Source: Pseudomonadota bacterium
GTDB taxonomy: Bacteria > Myxococcota > UBA9042 > PHBI01
Assembly (NCBI GenBank): GCA_005788935.1
Contig: SYAK01000392.1
Span: 1-6,743 of the forward strand
Reading direction: 5' to 3'
DNA: 6,743 nucleotides
Shown here: piece by piece, positions 5,287 to 6,743 of the stretch
Layout of the letters: the number at the start of each line of letters is the position of its first letter
How positions within the stretch are numbered: the first letter of the stretch is position 1
Translations under genes and position numbers: made by a program
The notes under the pieces: generated by a model
Told to the model about the DNA's origin: nothing
The model's input: the letters and a program-made list of their open reading frames with translations, nothing else
Database searches by the model: none

Positions 5287-6458
5287 TCCGCCTCGCCCAG
5301 CTCGACGCGGCCCTCGACGCGGCGCTGCACAGCACCAGCGGGCCCGTGACCCTTGGGGGCCTCGCGGGCGGCGTGGCCAGCCTTGTCCTCGCGCGCCTGC
5401 GAGAGAAGGCTGGAGCACCGCTCGTCATCGTCGCCCCGGACGGTCTGAGGGCGGCCCTCCTCGCGGACGGACTCGGCGCCTTTCTCGGCCGCCCTGACGC
5501 GGCGGTCGTCTTCCCCGCGTGGGAGCACCTGCCCTATCAGGGCGTGACCCCGCCGCACCGCCTCGGGGCCGAGCGCATGTCGGTGCTCGCACGGCTGGCA
5601 CTCGGCGACCTGCCAGAGGCGCTGGTCGTGCCCGCCCAGACGCTGCTCGACCGCCTGCCGCCGCGGGCTCTCGTCGCGGCCTCGACCCGCGTCCTCGAGG
5701 TCGGCGGCTGCTACCCGCGCGAGCGCCTCGTGGCGGACCTCGTCGCGAGCGGCTACGTGCGTGTCCCGCAGGCCGACGATGTGGGCGCGATGGCGCTGCG
5801 TGGCGACGTCCTCGACGTCTTCCCGGCGGGCGCCGACCTGCCTGTCCGACTTGAATTCTTTGATGATTCGCTCGAGTCGATCCGCATCTTCGACCCGTGG
5901 GGGAAGAGCGCCGCCGCCGCCGACCTGCGCGCCCGCGTCGTCATCCCGCCCGCCCGGGACCTCATCCTGACGCCGGGCACACCCGCCTGCGTGCGCGGCC
6001 ACCTGCAGGCCCTCGCCGACGCGCGCGGCACGCCAAGCTCGCGCGTCCGGGCCATCGTCACGGACCTCGAGCACGGCATCGTCGGGGTCGGCCTCGAGGA
6101 CCTGCTCCCCGCGTTCTACCCGACCCTCGACGGCCTCCTCGACTACCTCGGCGCCGCTCGGGCCTCGCACCTCGTGGTCGACGAGCCGGACAAGGTCGCC
6201 GACCGCCTTCGGGCGCGGGCTGACGATCTCGCGACCCGCGCGGCGCGCGCGGCCGAGCGCCCGGGTGAGCTGGTCTTCCCGGTGACCGCTGGCTGGCTCG
6301 CCCCCGAGCCGGTGCTCGCCCACCTCGAGACGACCGCCTGCCTGACGCTTGGCCGCCACCGGACCTTCGCGGGCGGAGACGGGACCCCGAGGGCGCTCAC
6401 GACCCGCGACCTCTCCGAGCTGCGCCGCGCCATCGAGGCGGGCCTCGGCGCGGTCTAG
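5283..6458 (+). CDS. mfd: Transcription-repair coupling factor Mfd, N-terminal part ending at an in-frame TAG
   Basis: Mfd binds RNA polymerase stalled at DNA lesions, strips it from the template by ATP-driven translocation and recruits UvrA. These 391 residues match its UvrB-like N-terminal module: VVFPAWEHLPYQGVTPPHR (75-93) parallels the E. coli DWETLPYDSFSPH block; LRGDVLDVFPAGADLPVRLEFFDDSLESIRIFD (172-204) is the hallmark RGxxLDxFP...FFDDxxxSxRxFD region; GVGLEDLLPAFY (268-279) fits domain 1b. The vestigial P-loop region (about 20-35) lacks a Walker Lys, as in known Mfd N-domains. Mfd is normally about 1150 residues, so TAG 6456-6458 cuts it long before the RNA-polymerase-interaction domain and helicase motor. 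The sequence after it continues Mfd in the same frame. ATG 5283 gives the natural N-terminus; no SD is seen, and a TTG at 5235 would add 16 unlike residues. Identity is certain; whether the stop is real is not. Confidence 0.93.
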   Translation: MIRLAQLDAALDAALHSTSGPVTLGGLAGGVASLVLARLREKAGAPLVIVAPDGLRAALLADGLGAFLGRPDAAVVFPAWEHLPYQGVTPPHRLGAERMSVLARLALGDLPEALVVPAQTLLDRLPPRALVAASTRVLEVGGCYPRERLVADLVASGYVRVPQADDVGAMALRGDVLDVFPAGADLPVRLEFFDDSLESIRIFDPWGKSAAAADLRARVVIPPARDLILTPGTPACVRGHLQALADARGTPSSRVRAIVTDLEHGIVGVGLEDLLPAFYPTLDGLLDYLGAARASHLVVDEPDKVADRLRARADDLATRAARAAERPGELVFPVTAGWLAPEPVLAHLETTACLTLGRHRTFAGGDGTPRALTTRDLSELRRAIEAGLGAV

Positions 6459-6743
6459 CTCGACGTGCTGAACGGCGCGGTCGAGCTGCTGACCACCTGG
6501 CACCGGGACGGCGCCACCCTCGTCGCCTGCGCGGGCAGCCTCGGCGGCCTCGAGCGCCTGCGCGCGCTGCTCGCGTCCTATCCCGTCCGCCTCGTGGTCC
6601 ACGATCAGCCCGGGCCCCACGAGGCTGCCCTGCCCGCGGTCCTCGCCGCCGCAGCGTCCGCCGAAGCGATTCAGCGCGAGGGGAAGCGCCCGACGCTGCA
6701 CCTCGTCGTGGCCCACCCCGGCGAGGGCTTCGTCTGGCCCGAC
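6459..6743 (+). CDS. mfd: Mfd continuation after the amber codon, running off the window
   Basis: Directly after the TAG the same frame stays open for 95 codons to the right edge. It begins LDVLNGAVELLTTWHRDGAT, aligning with E. coli Mfd PLDALRKFLETFDG at the start of domain 3, and ends HLVVAHPGEGFVWPD, like the domain 3 segment AAEHGFV. Codon choice is the same as before the stop, and no frameshift is needed to join the halves. GTG 6465 could serve as a restart, but no SD is seen before it, and a protein starting there would lack domains 1-2. I read 5283-6743 as one mfd gene carrying a single nonsense codon, caused by mutation, base error or recoding. Confidence 0.85.

Noticed and set aside
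2222..6434. Frequent CTCGAG hexamers across the coding region
   Set aside because: They coincide with in-frame Leu-Glu codon pairs and preferred codons in GC-rich genes, with no fixed spacing or orientation to suggest a repeat or signal.
5220..6716. 498-residue minus-strand open frame
   Set aside because: It is antisense to mfd. Its length comes from third-position GC bias, and the forward frame has unmistakable Mfd motifs.

Overview
The window is very GC-rich DNA (roughly 70% or more by eye) with densely packed genes, 4-bp ATGA/GTGA overlaps, strong G/C at third codon positions and long spurious open frames opposite the real genes. Family content fits a high-GC Gram-negative bacterium of the Myxococcota/deltaproteobacterial kind. 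That placement is inferred from composition and gene types only, because no rRNA or marker gene is present.

Layout: (1) bases 1-1178, minus strand: most of a polytopic GT39-like (GT-C fold) glycosyltransferase running off the left edge. It is preceded by a 28-codon ORF (1175-1261) that has its own ribosome binding site and overlaps the transferase start. (2) 1262-1453: divergent intergenic region with a plausible promoter in each direction. (3) 1454-5174, plus strand: a three-gene operon joined by two ATGA overlaps. It encodes an ArsA/Get3-superfamily ATPase, an M16 peptidase subunit with an intact zinc site, and a second M16 subunit that has lost the zinc site but keeps the R...Y substrate-binding pair. 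(4) 5175-5282: a short spacer with an AT-rich tandem palindrome (two TTCATGAA copies 10 bp apart) and a possible 24-codon leader ORF. (5) 5283 to the right edge: the N-terminal part of mfd, the transcription-repair coupling factor, interrupted by an in-frame TAG at 6456-6458. The same frame stays open and Mfd-like to the end of the window.

How the parts relate: the two M16 proteins almost certainly form one heterodimeric peptidase, with catalysis in one subunit and substrate gripping in the other. Their translational coupling to an ArsA/Get3-like ATPase, with no signal peptide on any of the three, suggests a cytosolic ATPase-peptidase module of unknown substrate. mfd looks like a separate transcription unit. 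The most checkable anomalies are the amber codon in mfd, the palindromic operator-like site, and two small SD-bearing ORFs whose stop codons overlap starts that lack an SD.
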